From Flaccisagitta enflata (lineage: Eukaryota; Chaetognatha; Sagittoidea; Aphragmophora): 64,000 nt of DNA. Below are positions 22,180 through 34,285 of this stretch, piece by piece. Numbering within the stretch: position 1 is the first letter of the stretch; the number at the start of each line of letters is the position of its first letter. The notes beneath the pieces are model-generated. The model was not told the origin of the DNA. It worked only from the letters and a program-made list of their open reading frames with translations, and made no database searches. A program made the translations under genes and the position numbers. Location: contig OZ231127.1 in assembly GCA_965153355.1 (NCBI GenBank), positions 85,870,001 to 85,934,000 on the forward strand. The letters are read 5' to 3'.

Positions 22180-22511
22180 TATATACGACTCACTATGGAT
22201 CATAGGAACCGCCAGGACGTTTTTTGGATCACTCAAGTTTCTCTTCAGTTTGGCACAGTCCACTTGTCCACGAATCAAGACCCAACCATTAAAAAATATT
22301 TCATCTGGCACTTTTTGAAAAAAATCGCTTTTTGTAAAAAATGTGTTGCATATGCAATGTACGTTGCCGATTAGAATCATCTCCAATGGTTGGGTCTAGA
22401 TTCGAGGACAAGTGGACTGTGCCAAACTGAAGAGAAACTTGGAGTGATCCAAAAACCGTCCTGGCGGTTCCTAAGATCCATAGTAGACTGTACTCCTGAA
22501 CGTATACGCAT
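22180..22511. mobile_element. palindromic MITE
   Basis: Arms of about 120 bases. The left contains GGAACCGCCAGGACG and TTTGGCACAGTCCACTTGTC, and the right holds their inverse. The outer ends are CGCGTATA/TATACGC. The spacer is AT-rich. Confidence 0.75.
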
Positions 22512-22558
22512 GTCATTTGTTATCAATTTTATCAAATTAAACATTTCCTTATTTACAG

Positions 22559-22640
22559 TGTCTCGTTACGGTAAATTCTTACGGTTGACCGGGATTCGAC
22601 TGAGGTTCGCCGCAACAAAGCCCTCATTTGCATATTGCAG
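22559..22640 (+). CDS. putative internal exon, unknown product
   Basis: A good acceptor (CCTTATTTACAG) and a consensus donor (TTGCAG/GTAAATG) bracket 82 bases. Only one frame is open; it encodes SRYGKFLRLTGIRLRFAATK and PSFAYC. It ends with two bases of a codon, which fits the phase of the candidate exon at 22880. I recognise no family. Confidence 0.35.
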
Positions 22641-22879
22641 GTAAATGTTCATGCAAGCAATCTTGTCATTGATTGAAACTTAATAAAATGACGTGTAGTG
22701 ATCAAGCTCTTTCTAGTAGTGTTTGTTTTATTTGCTATCTTTTTTTGCTTCAGTAGATTTCATTTTTGTCGTTCAAAGCCGAATTTCAATTCATATTCAA
22801 TGAAAAAAAAAAAGAATTTAGCAGAGAGTTAATAAACCGAAGAAAACTTGTAAGAGCGTAATGATTAATTGGTCGACAG

Positions 22880-22991
22880 TACGAGATCGCAGATTGTCTG
22901 CGTGACAAAGCCCGGGCCCCGGAAATCGTGGCCCTGTACCATTGGTCGGAACTCGGAAACCACGGTTACGCTTGAAGACTGCCCTACGTAG
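22880..22991 (+). CDS. putative terminal exon, unknown product
   Basis: Follows the acceptor-like GGTCGACAG. Joined to the exon at 22559 it continues the frame (TRSQIVCVTKPGPRKSWPC and on to LEDCPT) and stops at TAG 22989. A second frame (YEIADCLRDKARAPEIVALY) is also open and looks equally protein-like, so the frame is not settled. The segment is GC-richer than its surroundings. Confidence 0.28.
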
Positions 22992-23921
22992 CCTATATAG
23001 TGACATACCCGGCCGTTGAAATACCCTGCGGCTCAATGGGATGTCACGTTGGGCTGCAGGGGCGTACATATTATTGAGTCGTTCAATACCATCCTTCCTG
23101 AAACAACCTTCGCTCGAAATTTTATATCAACCCTTAGCGCAGGAGTCAGTGGTTGTTACATATCTTAATTTCATCGTAAAAACAAAACAAAAGATATTGT
23201 TGTAATTTTTTTATCAAAGGAAACGTTGTCAATAAAACAGACACCCGAAGAGGTAGGAATGGAAGAACTCATAGGGACCTCATGTAGATCTAGAAGCAAT
23301 GCCGACGAATCTTCCGTACAGGGTCCGACAAAATATTTGGCTGCCTACAAGCGGAATTTTTCATTGGCTTCCTGCCTACAACAAAAATGTGTAATTTTAT
23401 TTTATAAATCTGAAAGTACCAAAATATTAACTTGTTTGACATATCATTTGCACTACAGCTAATATCTTAATGAGAAAATTTTGGAAAAACAATGCTTGAT
23501 ATTCAACTAAAAAGACCATTTTTACTTCATTTTCATAGTAAAATCTTCATTTATATTTTTTGTCTACCTACAAAAATAGCAAGCTGCCGACGAGAAAAGC
23601 TCGCGTGCTCGGGCACTTTGTCGTACCCTGCCCCCGTATCCCTATCCGTATCTTCCTCTTCCGGTTCGAATGCACGTCAGCGCTCATGTCTTCCTCCTGG
23701 TCTCCAAGTCCCCGGTCGACCGTCTTCTGTCGGTCGGCCCGGTTCTCATCGGTCTGGCCCGGTCCCCGATCCCATTACATCGCCCGTCGGTCTGGTCCTG
23801 GGTCTCGTCGGTCCGGCCTGGTCCACTTTCTTGTCTCCTCATTAGCAGTTCTCAGTAAACAAGAACGGAGATATGCGTACCATCACTATTCACTCTTTCC
23901 TCTCACTCTCTCACTTATTCC
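22992..23921. other. stretch without a gene I can establish
   Basis: Two weakly coding-like patches exist: about 23240-23400 (TPEEVGMEELIGTSCRSRSN on plus) and the GC-rich 23590-23840. Neither has clear splice boundaries or a recognisable motif. Confidence 0.4.
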
Positions 23922-24305
<384 letters not shown>

Positions 24306-24385
24306 CTCGTCTGAGGCTCTTCTGGGGGCGCGGAAATGAATTAACATCATTCATTGAATGAATACATGAATCATTATCGAGATCT

Positions 24386-24503
<118 letters not shown>

Positions 24504-24589
24504 GTTGGTCTTTCCAAAGGGAGGGAGGACTTCTGGAAGTGAGGGAGCTGATACCGGAAGTGAGTAAACACGCCTAAGAGGGGGAGAGT

Positions 24590-25140
24590 GGTGGTAAAGA
24601 AGACGGGGGGGGGGGTTTGTGAGAGGGCAGAGTGGGGGTTTGTGAGAGGGCAGAGTGGGGGTGTGGGGGATTGGAGCAATGGGGTAGTGGGGGAAAGGAG
24701 GAAGGGAGCAATAGGGGTGGAGAAGACGGGGAAAATTGTGAGAGGGCAGAGTGGGTTTGAGGGAGAATGGAGGAAGGAAGAAATGGGGGTGTAGAAGCGG
24801 AGGGAGTTTGTGCGAAGGGAGAGAGGGTTTGAGGGGGAGTGGAGGAATGGGGGGTATACAGTAGTAACAGAGGGAGTTTGTGAGAGGGGAGAGTGGTTGT
24901 GTGGGGAAGAAGGGAAAGGAGTAATGGGGGTGTATTAGCAGGGGGAGTTTGTGAGAGGGAGATTGGGGATGTGGAAGAATGATGGAAGGGCAGCCGGGGG
25001 AGTTTTGGAAAGAGGAGAGAGGTGTTGTGGGTGAATGAAGAAAGGGGGTGTTGTGGGTGAATGCAGAAAGGGGTGAAAGGGATGGGGGCGAAGAAGCTGG
25101 GGAGTTTGTAAGGAATAGCGTGAGGGCAACTGCATAGGGA
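24590..25140. repeat. G-rich degenerate minisatellite
   Basis: Repeated GGGGG.GTTTGTGAGAGGG.AGAGTGG and GGAGGAAGGGAG-type units. The strong strand asymmetry (G-rich on plus) makes it prone to secondary structure. Bases 25141-25475 have nothing assignable apart from two CACATGTTGTTTCTTACAGC repeats at about 25411-25450. Confidence 0.7.
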
Positions 25141-25475
25141 TGTCAGGTACTATCCCAGGGATGTGAGGGAGATAAAGAGTAGGGGTATGGGGCTATCAGA
25201 GATGTGGGTACGGGTGGGGGCGGGGATTTTGTGTGAGTGGGTGGTGTGGTGGGGGGTAGTGGTGGGGGAAGAACCGAAGTAACAACGATAATTTATGCGC
25301 GGTTGCGCACAAATACCGCCTAAGCGAGGGAGTGACGGGAAGAAACAGTTTTCTGATCTTCTGCGCATAAATACCGCAAACATGTTAAGGCAACCAGCCG
25401 GTGGTAGAACACATGTTGTTTCTTACAGCACACATGTTGTTTCTTACAGCACTCAAATCATCAAAGACTAGTAAG

Positions 25476-26389
25476 CAGTTCGTGGACAAAACCATTGAGT
25501 GGGTCGTAAGGCAATCAACTAAATGGTATTAATGTCATGTTATCTTATGTAGTTATGTTATGTTATGAATTGTGCAACATTTTGTAGTAATTGAATTAAC
25601 TGTTGAATAAAGATTTCTGAAAAAGAAAAAAGCCTAATCATAATCAGAAGCCACTTATTTCTGTGAATCATAAGCTTCCATTACATATGAACACAGAACC
25701 AAATTTGACCACTGAGACCCATTTCAAGTGGTCAATGAAAAACCTTGGAAATTTGTTTTTTGGACAGTCATAAGCCTTTTGTCTTAAAAAAGAACAATAT
25801 TTTGATTAAGGAAATGTCAAAATATTTTTGAGGGGGCTATGGTTATGTTATGTTATGTTATGTTATGTTATGTTATGTTACTTTATGTTATGTGAACCGC
25901 TAAATGTTGTGTAACACCGACACTACTGTAATATATGACGGTGTCCTAGGTTTTGAGGCCTATCAACTGATCGACGCGTCGGACAAACGGACTCTAAGAA
26001 ACAGAAAAGAAAAACGGATATCTTCTCGCGTGAAATTGCATAAAGATGACAAAGACTGTTGATTGTGATTTGATAATGGAAAATGAATTGGGAGGAGGGT
26101 AAAGTGATGAGTCGAAAAGAGGTTTTGAATGGAAGTCGAATGTTAAACGAAATAGAATCGAAATTAGGGAAATGGGGAATTGAAGTTTCCATTCAAAATA
26201 GAAGACATTGAAGAAATTTCAGCCATGTCAAGCAAAAAGGAAAAAAAGTTCGATGAGATCCAAAAAGTCTGTTGAAAATCAATAAAGAGATCCTGAGTAG
26301 AGGAAGGACCTCGACAGCTCGGGAGCATGTCCTTCCTCTCAAGAAAAAAACATAAAAAAAAAAAAACAATCCCCCCCTCCACAACCCTC
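25476..26389. other. stretch without recognisable gene
   Basis: GCAGTTCGTGGACAAAACC at 25476 resembles the CAGTC..GGACAAAAC terminus of the 8-kb element, but no partner end was found. A (TTATG)n run lies at about 25849-25890. The rest is unassigned. Confidence 0.4.
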
Positions 26390-26480
26390 CTCACACACAC
26401 ACACAAACACAGTCACACACACGCACACACGCACACACACACACACACACACACACTCACAAACACACACACACACAAAA
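26390..26480. repeat. (CA)n microsatellite, imperfect
   Basis: CA units with AAA, GTC and CG interruptions. Confidence 0.95.
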
Positions 26481-26507
26481 ACACTCACACAGCTAGTCTG
26501 CGACATG

Positions 26508-27163
26508 AAAAATAGTCGCAAAAGCGTTAGATGGTCAGCGGTACCCGTGTCCTGCCTTAGTCGATAATGATTGTATTTGAGGGAGGGAGCAGGGCACGGA
26601 ACTCAAAGGAGTCAATGACCTTTTCTTTCACACAAATGAGGAATTTTCACCTTCTTCACCTTCTCCTTGAAGCGATTAGGATTTAGACCTTTGGGCTGAG
26701 ATTTAGGCCTTGGAGCTGCGATTTGGGTCTTGGGGCTGGGATTTGGGCCTTAAGGCTGGGATTTGGGCCATAACGCTGGGATCTAGCCTAAAGGCTGGGA
26801 TTTGGGCCTTGAGGTCGGGATTTGGTCCTATTGACTGGGATTTGGACCTTGAGGTTGGGATTTGAGCCTTGAGGCTGAGATTTAGGCCCTGAGGCTGGGA
26901 TTTTGGCCTCAAGGCACGGATTTGGGCTTTGAGGTTGGGATTTGGGCCTCAAGGCTGGGATTCGGTCCTCGAGACTGGGATTTGGGCCTTGAAGATTGGA
27001 TTTGGGCCTCAAGATGGGATTTGGGCCTCAAGGCTGGGATATGGATATGGATATGGGCCTTGAGGCTGACATATGGGTCTGGAGGGGGGGGGTTACAAAG
27101 GAGAAGCAGAAGGAGAAAATTCTCCATATGTCTGAAAGCGACCTCTTCGTGGCCGCTGCCCAA
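26508..27163. mobile_element. foldback element with minisatellite core, copy 2
   Basis: The head is GCGTTAGATGGTCAGCGGTA plus CCCGTG.CCTGC. The arms are GGAGTCAATGACCTTTTC and, inverted, GAAAGCGACCTCTTCGTGGC followed by CGCTGCCC. The core is a GGGATTTGGGCCTTGAGGCT minisatellite (about 26680-27080) and is all in one direction here. PolyA follows the right arm. Confidence 0.75.
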
Positions 27164-27524
27164 AAAAAAAAAAAAAAAAAACAATCAATGCGCGTCTACG
27201 AGCTTACGTTAGGAGCAAGAGGTCCATCATCAAGAGTGAAGCAGATGGCTTCCCACTCGACCGTAATATTCGATAATAGGAAACCAAAGACAAACATCAC
27301 AAACACCATCTGTTCATCATCATTGTATCATTGAGTTACGATAACCGATTTTATAATCACTGCGGTCCATAAGTTCAATCCATTATCTATTTTGATATTA
27401 TCAATATCGATTTTACCGATTTTGATTTCGATTTGCTAGAACGTTCTGATGTACATTGATGTACTTTGTAACATTGTTTTATGTCCTGTCCTGCTATTCT
27501 GCTATCCATTTATCCGTTTTTAGA

Positions 27525-27815
27525 TGCGTCCGTCAGGAACGCATCTCTATAGTAGGGTCTGTCCGTCGGTCGGTCCGTCCGTCCGTCGGTCCGTCGGTCG
27601 GTCGGTCGGTCCGTCCGTCACGCCTGTGCAAAAAACGCGTTTCTCGGCTGTTTTTGGCCACGGTGAGATCCTACACTGAAACAAATAATCAACCAACATG
27701 TTTTGAGAGTCTTTTCACCCATCGATTCGTCCATCTGTCTCTCCATACATATGTAACATGATCAATACACGCTGAGACACAGCCCGGACGCATCGTCGCA
27801 TTGCCCGGTCGGGCT
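27525..27815 (-). mobile_element. hairpin-tailed repeat, GATGCGTCC subfamily
   Basis: Begins with the inverted hairpin AGATGCGTCCGTCAGGAACG (closing CATCT), then CGGT/CCGT units and CACGGTGAGATCCTA, and ends GCCCGGTCGGGCTTGTTT. It is the inverted counterpart of 31668-31998 over its whole length. Confidence 0.85.
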
Positions 27816-27840
27816 TGTTTGTTTCTTTTCTGCTTCTTTT

Positions 27841-28006
27841 TTAGTTGCGGACACGCAACTCTATAAGAGACTTTGTCCGTCCGTCGGTCGGTCGGTCGGT
27901 CGGTCGGTCGGTTGGTCGGTCACGCTCGAGTTGAAAAGTGGGAAAACCCATATTTCCGCCCCTGCCCACCCGTCCGCAACTGATGGCCGTGTATCCGGCC
28001 TTGTTA
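27841..28006 (-). mobile_element. hairpin-tailed repeat, short form
   Basis: TTAGTTGCGGACACGCAACT, (CGGT)n, CACGCTCGAGTTGAAAAG, CCTGCCCACCCGTCCGCAAC, then GTATCCGGCCTTGTT. It matches 11360-11500 in inverse order and direction. Confidence 0.85.
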
Positions 28007-28084
28007 TCTCCTTTTTCCCTCCCTTTTCATGGTGAAGGCTTTGAAGAATCGATTAAAAAGAAGTGAAAAGATGATGGTCCTTTT

Positions 28085-29500
28085 GTGGCCCATTATCACG
28101 TCATCATTGGCATCATCGTCATAATCGTCATCATCGTAATTATCGTCATCATCGTCATCATCGTCATCATTGTCATCATCGTCGTCATTGTCATCATCGT
28201 CATAATCGTCATCATCGTCATCATCGTCATCTGCTCCTTTTGTGGCCCATTATCACGTCATCATTGTCATCATCGTCATAATCATCATCATCGTCATCAT
28301 CGACATTGGCTCCTTTTGTGGCCCATTATCACGTCATCATTGTCATCATCGTCATAATCATCATCATCATCATCATCGACATTGGCTCCTTTTGTGGCCC
28401 ATTATCACGTCATCATTGTCATCATTGTCATAATTGTTATCATCGACATTGGCTCCTTTTGTGGCCTCTTATCACGTTATCATCATCATCATCGTCGTCA
28501 TTGTCATCATCGTCATCATTGTCATCATCGTTATAATTGTTATCATCGACATTGGCTCCTTTTGTGGCTTATTATCACATTATCATCGTCGTCATTGTCA
28601 TCACGTTATCATCGTCGTCATTGTCATCATCGTCATCATCGTCATCATTGTCATCATCGTCGTCATCGTCATCATCGTCATCATCGTCATCATCGTCATC
28701 ATTGTCATCATCGTCATCATCGTCATCATCATCATCATCGTCATCATTGTCATCATCGTCATCATCGTCGTCATTGTCATCATCGTCATCATTGTCATCA
28801 TCGTCATCATCGTCATCATTGTCATCATCGTCATCATCGTCATTATCGTCATCATCGTCATCATCGTCATCATCGTCATCATCGTCGTCATTGTCATCAT
28901 TGTCATCATTGTCATCATTGTCATTATCGTCATCATCATCATCATCGTCATCATCATCGTCATTGTCATCATTGTCATCATTGTATTCATTGTCATCATC
29001 GTCATCATCGTCATCATCGTCGTCATTGTCATCATTGTCATCATTGTCATCATTGTCATCATTGTCATCATCGTCATCATCGTCGTCATTGTCATCATTG
29101 TCATCATTGTCATCATCGTCATTATCGTCATCATCGTCATCATCGTCATCATCGTCGTCATTGTCATCATTGTCATCATTGTCATCATTGTCATCATCGT
29201 CGTCATTGTCATCATCGTCATAATCGTCATCATCATCATCATCGTCATCATTGTCATCATCGTAATCATCGTCATCATCGTCATCATCGACATTGGCTCC
29301 TTTTGTGGCCCATTATCACGTCATCATTGTCATAATTGTTATCATCGACATTGGCTCCTTTTGTGGCCTCTTATCACGTTATCATCATCATCATCGTCGT
29401 CATTGTCATCATCGTCATCATTGTCATAATCGTCATCATCGTCATCATCGACATTGGCTCCTTTTGTGGCCCATTATCACATCATCGTCGTCATCTGCTA
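28085..29500. repeat. 1.4-kb (TCATCG/TCATTG)n array with higher-order unit
   Basis: Hexamer-type repeats of TCATCG and TCATTG. A segment GACATTGGCTCCTTTTGTGG, followed by CC.ATTATCACG, recurs about nine times (for example near 28230, 28304, 28380, 28447, 28550, 29290, 29347, 29450). Several frames are open through more than 200 codons as poly-His/Ile/Ser/Met-Thr and are not genes. Confidence 0.97.
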
Positions 29501-29539
29501 AAAGCGCGTCGTGTTTCAGCCTTGGCCAATGACCGCTAA

Positions 29540-29820
29540 GAAGATTAAGGACCGGTTTCTACACGAGATAATCGCGTTTTGAAAGGGCCATTCAGTCGCT
29601 CGCTACATTCGCTTGCTCGCACCAATCACTTGGCATACTCCCCCCGCAGCAATCTACTTGGCTTTGCTTGTTTAGCTCGCTCATTCCATTTTTAGGCTCG
29701 CTTACTCACTTAGCTCGCTCCCTCTTGGAATGGTTAAGAATCATGAATATGTGCTCATAATGAGATCGCGTTCAACAGGAACAATCGCGTTTGTTGTCGA
29801 CACTAGAAATGCGCCCTGGA
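29540..29820. repeat. GAGCGAG-rich dispersed repeat, copy 2
   Basis: AATCGCGTTTTGAAAGGGCC, then CGCTCGC/GCTTGCTCGC words and CTTAGCTCGCTCCCTC, closed by ATCGCGTTTGTTGTCGACAC and TAGAAA. It corresponds to 2255-2480. Confidence 0.55.
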
Positions 29821-29965
29821 GAGATAGAGATAGAGACATATGAATTAACGGGAACAATCGCGTTTGTTGTCGACACTAGAAATGCGCCCTGGAGAGATAG
29901 AGATAGAGACATACGAATTAACGGGAACAATCGCGTTTGTTGTCGACACCAGAAATGCGCCATTA
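29778..29965. repeat. 73-bp tandem repeat, about 2.5 units
   Basis: GGAACAATCGCGTTTGTTGT recurs about every 73 bases, each time followed by GAAATGCGCC. The unit includes one edge of the preceding dispersed repeat. Confidence 0.85.
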
Positions 29966-30049
29966 AATGCGGGATGAAGCCGCTTGATCAACCGTGATAG
30001 AAACTCGACGAGATTACGCCAAAAAGTCAACTTGAAGGTAATCACCTTT

Positions 30050-30152
30050 TCGGTCTACGATCTGCGGTCTACGGTCTACCGATCTACGGTCTACGGTCTA
30101 CGGTCTACGATCTTCGGTCTACGGTTTACGGTCTACGGTCTACGGTCTACGG
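30050..30152. repeat. (TCTACGG)n heptamer repeat
   Basis: About 14 units of TCTACGG or one-base variants. Confidence 0.9.
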
Positions 30153-30213
30153 GCAAGGGCAAGGACAGCGATAGAGAAAGTGATTGAAGCATTTGAGCAG
30201 TATTTGAGCAATA

Positions 30214-30684
30214 TGTGGTCAGCGATACCTGTTGCCCTGCTTTGCGTGATTGTGAATTGGAGTGAGAGGAAGCGGGGCAGCGGCCCCAAAGGAGACAAAG
30301 TCCTCTAGAACACAGAGGGACTTTAATTCGTCCGTCCATTCGTCCATCCGTTCGTCCGTCCTCCCCTAGGCCTTCTTAGGCCTGAAATTTGCCCTCTCAG
30401 GCCTGAAATCTGCCCTCTCAGGCCTTGAATCTGAGAGGGCAGATTTAAGGCCTGAGAGGGCAGATTTAAGGCTTGAGAGGGCAGATTTCAGGCCTGAGAG
30501 GGCAGATCAAGGCCTGAGAGGGTAGGTTTTAGGCCTAAGAGGCTAGATTTCAAGCCTGAGGGGGCAGATTTCAGGCTTAAGAGGGCCTAGGGGGGGACAA
30601 ACGGACGAGCGGACGAACGGATGCATGGACAAAAGTCCCCCTGTGTTCTACAGGACTTCGTCCCCATTGTGGCCGCTGCCCAAA
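30214..30684. mobile_element. foldback element with inverting minisatellite core, copy 3
   Basis: The arm GGGGCAGCGGCCCCAAAGGA (30271 on) is inverted at about 30605-30684 (GTGGCCGCTGCCC). Arms of about 70 bases include AAAGTCC..CACAG..GGACTTT. The core of AGGCCTGAAATCTGCCCTCT units switches direction at about 30425, so the whole element can fold back on itself. Confidence 0.8.
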
Positions 30685-30765
30685 AGGTAAACATCGGACC
30701 AACATCGCACGTGGCAAAGAATGGGGACAAATAATGTAACTATAAATCGGGATAGCGCATAGATT

Positions 30766-31051
<286 letters not shown>

Positions 31052-31407
31052 CAATTTTCTTTCATGTTTGAGGAAGGAGTTAAGGAAGGAGAGAAAAAAG
31101 AAGAAACAAGGCCGACCCGACTTTGCTAGTTGTACTCGTCGTTTCGTTCTTACTAACGAACGGATAGACGGACAGATAGACTTACAAATCGTCCGACCAA
31201 TACAATGATACAATGATCCAAAAATCAAAGAAGCCAACGTTGATTTCAGATGTTGGGTTATTGGTCCGCCGATACTCATTACATCCACGCTTATTCGCTG
31301 AATCTTGCCTAAAAGTTACCAGATTTTTGTCACAAGTTACCGATACTTTCAAATAATATCCCCATACATTACTGGACAAGTTACCAAATTACAGGATGCT
31401 TCTCCAG

Positions 31408-31518
31408 GTTACCAGGAGGATATTCACGATCACGATAGGTACTTGAGTAAGTCTTAAGTAAGTCTCAAGTAAGAAATTATTACTCGAGACTTAAAGTATC
31501 TATCGTGAATATCCTCCA
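31408..31518. repeat. short inverted repeat
   Basis: GGAGGATATTCACGATCACG with ATAGGTACTT pairs with AAGTATCTATCGTGAATATC and CTCC across a 45-base loop. Bases 31047-31407 hold nothing assignable. Confidence 0.75.
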
Positions 31519-31667
31519 AATCAGGTAGTGGTTACCAAGTTAGCAAGTTGGTCACTGACCCAGCCCATTTTGTTACGACCGATGAACCCGGCAATAACGA
31601 ATACCAAGGGATTAATGAATTTCATCTGTCATAGGCATTATCATATTACTGCTCATACGATAATTAA

Positions 31668-31998
31668 CAAGCCCGACCGGGCAACGATGCGTCCGGGCCG
31701 TTTCTCTGCGTGTATGGATCATGTGACATATATGGAGAGACAGATGGACGAACAGACGGGTGAAACGACTAAGTGGTAAAGGAGGCTGTCAAAACATGTT
31801 GTTTGATCATTTGTTTCAATATAGGATCTCACAGTGGCCAAAAAAAATCGAGAAACGCGGTTTTTGCACTTGCGTAACGGACATACGGACGGACCGACGG
31901 ACGGACCGACGGACGGACCGACGGACGGACCGACGGACGGACGGACAGACGGACGGACAGACCCTCTTATAGAGATGCGTTCCTGACGGACGCATCTA
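31668..31998 (+). mobile_element. hairpin-tailed repeat, GATGCGTCC subfamily
   Basis: ACAAGCCCGACCGGGCAACG, ATGCGTCCGGGCC, GATCTCACAGTGGCC, (GACGGACC)n and the end hairpin AGATGCGTTCCTGACGGACG with CATCTAAAAA. It is a full copy and the inverse partner of 27525-27815. Confidence 0.85.
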
Positions 31999-32076
31999 AA
32001 AAGAAGTGTTACCTGTAGAGGTAAAGACTTTCAATCAAATGCAGGCGGATTTCCACCAGTCTAGAGCCCGTGAGAG

Positions 32077-33010
32077 GGGGGAAGCGCCTGTCCTCGAAAA
32101 TTTTCCTGTGGCCTAATTTCGAAAATCAATTTTAGCCTGATGGTGAAAAAAATATTTTCTCTCTAAGGCTGATTTTAAGATAAAAGTTATGACTTGGAAT
32201 CAAAAAATTTATGCGCTTAACTTAGAAAAAAATAGGGAGGAAAGCTAAAAAAAAAAGAGAGAGAGAGAGAGAGACAAATATATTAAAACAGAGACAGAAA
32301 GAGAGAGACAATTATTAATAATAACAATGTATTTTTCAGCTGCCTATAATTATGGATAACATAAATAAACAAAAAGTGGTACATTGCAGGACCAGAATTT
32401 GGGGCAACAAAGTATAAAAAAATGAATAAAAAAATAATGGGGAAAAAAAGCTAATAAAAAAAAAAAGAATTTATATGAAAGTTGGACAACATTACCACTA
32501 AACAAAAAACCAAAAAAAGATGCAGATGAAAAAAACTGATTTCTATTTTTTATTTTTTCAAAATATCAAAAAATTGTCAAATTCTATTTCCCCCATCTAA
32601 ATATATTTTCTATCAATTCTCTTTTTGTAGAATTTTTTTTTGTCAATCATTTTTTACAAAAAGTTTATATTGCCATTTGATCAATTTACGTAGTTTATGG
32701 TACATTTCATTGATTCAAAATATTTTTGCAATATTATTCATTAGATTTTCTTTTTTTTTCAGGAACTTAACTGTAAAAAAAATATAATATTTCATCAAGC
32801 AGCAAAAAGATTTAATATATGATAAGTCCAACAATATCCTTCATTATACCCAAGCTGAAATAAATGGAAGAGAGCCTTCTAAACCCTCACTGACTACTTA
32901 ATATACACACCACTTCTAGTTTTCTGTAAAACTATACCCATTTTCTTTCACACTTCTTCCTCTCTTTCCATCTCTGTCAGTTTTTTTCTTTATCCGTTTC
33001 TGTCTGTCTT

Positions 33011-33084
<74 letters not shown>

Positions 33085-33254
33085 AAATTCCTTTTTACCC
33101 TTTTTTTTATTTTTTTCTGCATTAAGCCATTTTAAATTGAAAATTTTTACTTTAAAATTGGCCTGAAAGTGAAAAAACTATTTTCACCATTAAGCCATTT
33201 TCTGATGAAAATATTTTCGCCATTAGGCGCTTTCACCATTAGGAGATACACCCC
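32077..33254. mobile_element. AT-rich MITE-like element with 8-bp TSD
   Basis: CGTGAGAG occurs at 32069-32076 and 33255-33262. The outer bases are GGGG..., with AGCGCCT near the left end and GGCGCT near the right. Internally, GCATTAAGCCATTTT-like words recur. It includes a CT microsatellite (33017-33080). The terminal inverted repeat is weak, so the call rests mainly on the duplication. Confidence 0.5.
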
Positions 33255-33749
33255 CGTGAGAGTAGGTTATTACGCTAGCGCGTCGCACCAGCCGGTACAT
33301 ACCTCAAACTCATGACCGGCCTAATTGTTTAGTTCCGCCGATTATTGCGAGAGCTCCTGAAATTTTTCTATTTCTTTTTCATCAATTGAAATCTGATATG
33401 CAGAGAGCTACATGAATCACAAGACGATGTTGATAACCTTTAAATGTGCAAAAGATTTCTTTTTTTATTCACAAATAATAGATATAAAGTCTAACATATA
33501 GTCAAAACTCATTTTGACTGTGCAAAAAAATGAACGACAAAGAAGAATTCATCTTAATGCTGCAATATGCAAATGAGGATATTAATGCTAACTTCAATTG
33601 CTTTTCTTTCTCCGTCATTTCTCTCTCTCCTCTTTTCCTTCTTCCTTTTCTTCAACTTTTTCTTCGTCTTCCAAGACTTGCCGATATCTTCCTTACCCTG
33701 CTCGCGGCTCCAGGAACAGGCCTGACCTGCGCGCAACATAGGACGTATG
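33255..33749. other. stretch without recognisable gene
   Basis: No exon, repeat or transposon end that I can name. Confidence 0.4.
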
Positions 33750-33865
33750 CAGTAGGTGTCGTCTAGACTTGGAAATACGAGGGAATTCATATTGGGAAGA
33801 CAAATAAAGATAAAGAATTGATATTTGGAATATAAACTAATAAAAGGATGCTTTGTTGATGATGG
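33750..33865. mobile_element. single arm of the 16354-type palindromic MITE
   Basis: CAGTAGGTGTCGTCTAGACT, TGATATTTGGAATATAAACT and GGATGCTTTGTTGATGATGG follow the left arm of 16354-16898. The other arm is missing. Confidence 0.65.
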
Positions 33866-33904
33866 GCGTCGATCGGTCGTTGGGCAGGAGTGGTAAACCT
33901 CTAG

Positions 33905-33989
33905 AAGCGACTGGGTGATAGTCAGACGGACGAACGGACGGACGGACCAAAATGTGGCTTTTAGAGTCGCGTGTCCATGACCAAAACTC

Positions 33990-34075
<86 letters not shown>

Positions 34076-34082
34076 ACTCTCA

Positions 34083-34118
<36 letters not shown>

Positions 34119-34128
34119 TTCTCTCTCC
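33905..34128. repeat. hairpin-tail fragment followed by (CT)n
   Basis: GACGGACGAACGGACGGACG and TTTTAGAGTCGCGTGTCCAT (about 33916-33984) are the 3' part of a hairpin-tailed repeat. A CT microsatellite with CACTCT interruptions follows (33993-34127). Confidence 0.75.
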
Positions 34129-34285
34129 TAGCCAAGCCCAGGGGGAGTTGAAAACTGAGGTCTTTTTTGGAAATGGGAAATCTGAAGCCTCAGCTGCAAA
34201 CCTGCGACCAATCATCCAATCATCTTATCACTCAATCCCAACAAACTCGATGACGTGGCACTTCCCACCTGAAACGGAAACAAGA

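Noticed and set aside
22186-22204. Match to a T7 promoter (TATACGACTCACTATGG), suggesting vector contamination
   Set aside because: The word is inside the arm of a palindromic MITE, is imperfect (two differences from the T7 core), and no vector sequence adjoins it.
25476-25494. Terminal repeat of the 8-kb transposon family (GCAGTTCGTGGACAAAACC)
   Set aside because: Only the first bases match, there is no partner arm and no matching 4-bp flank; kept only as a note.
28382-29429. Frames of more than 300 codons rich in His, Ile or Met-Thr
   Set aside because: Translations of the TCATCG array; three frames and both strands are open together.
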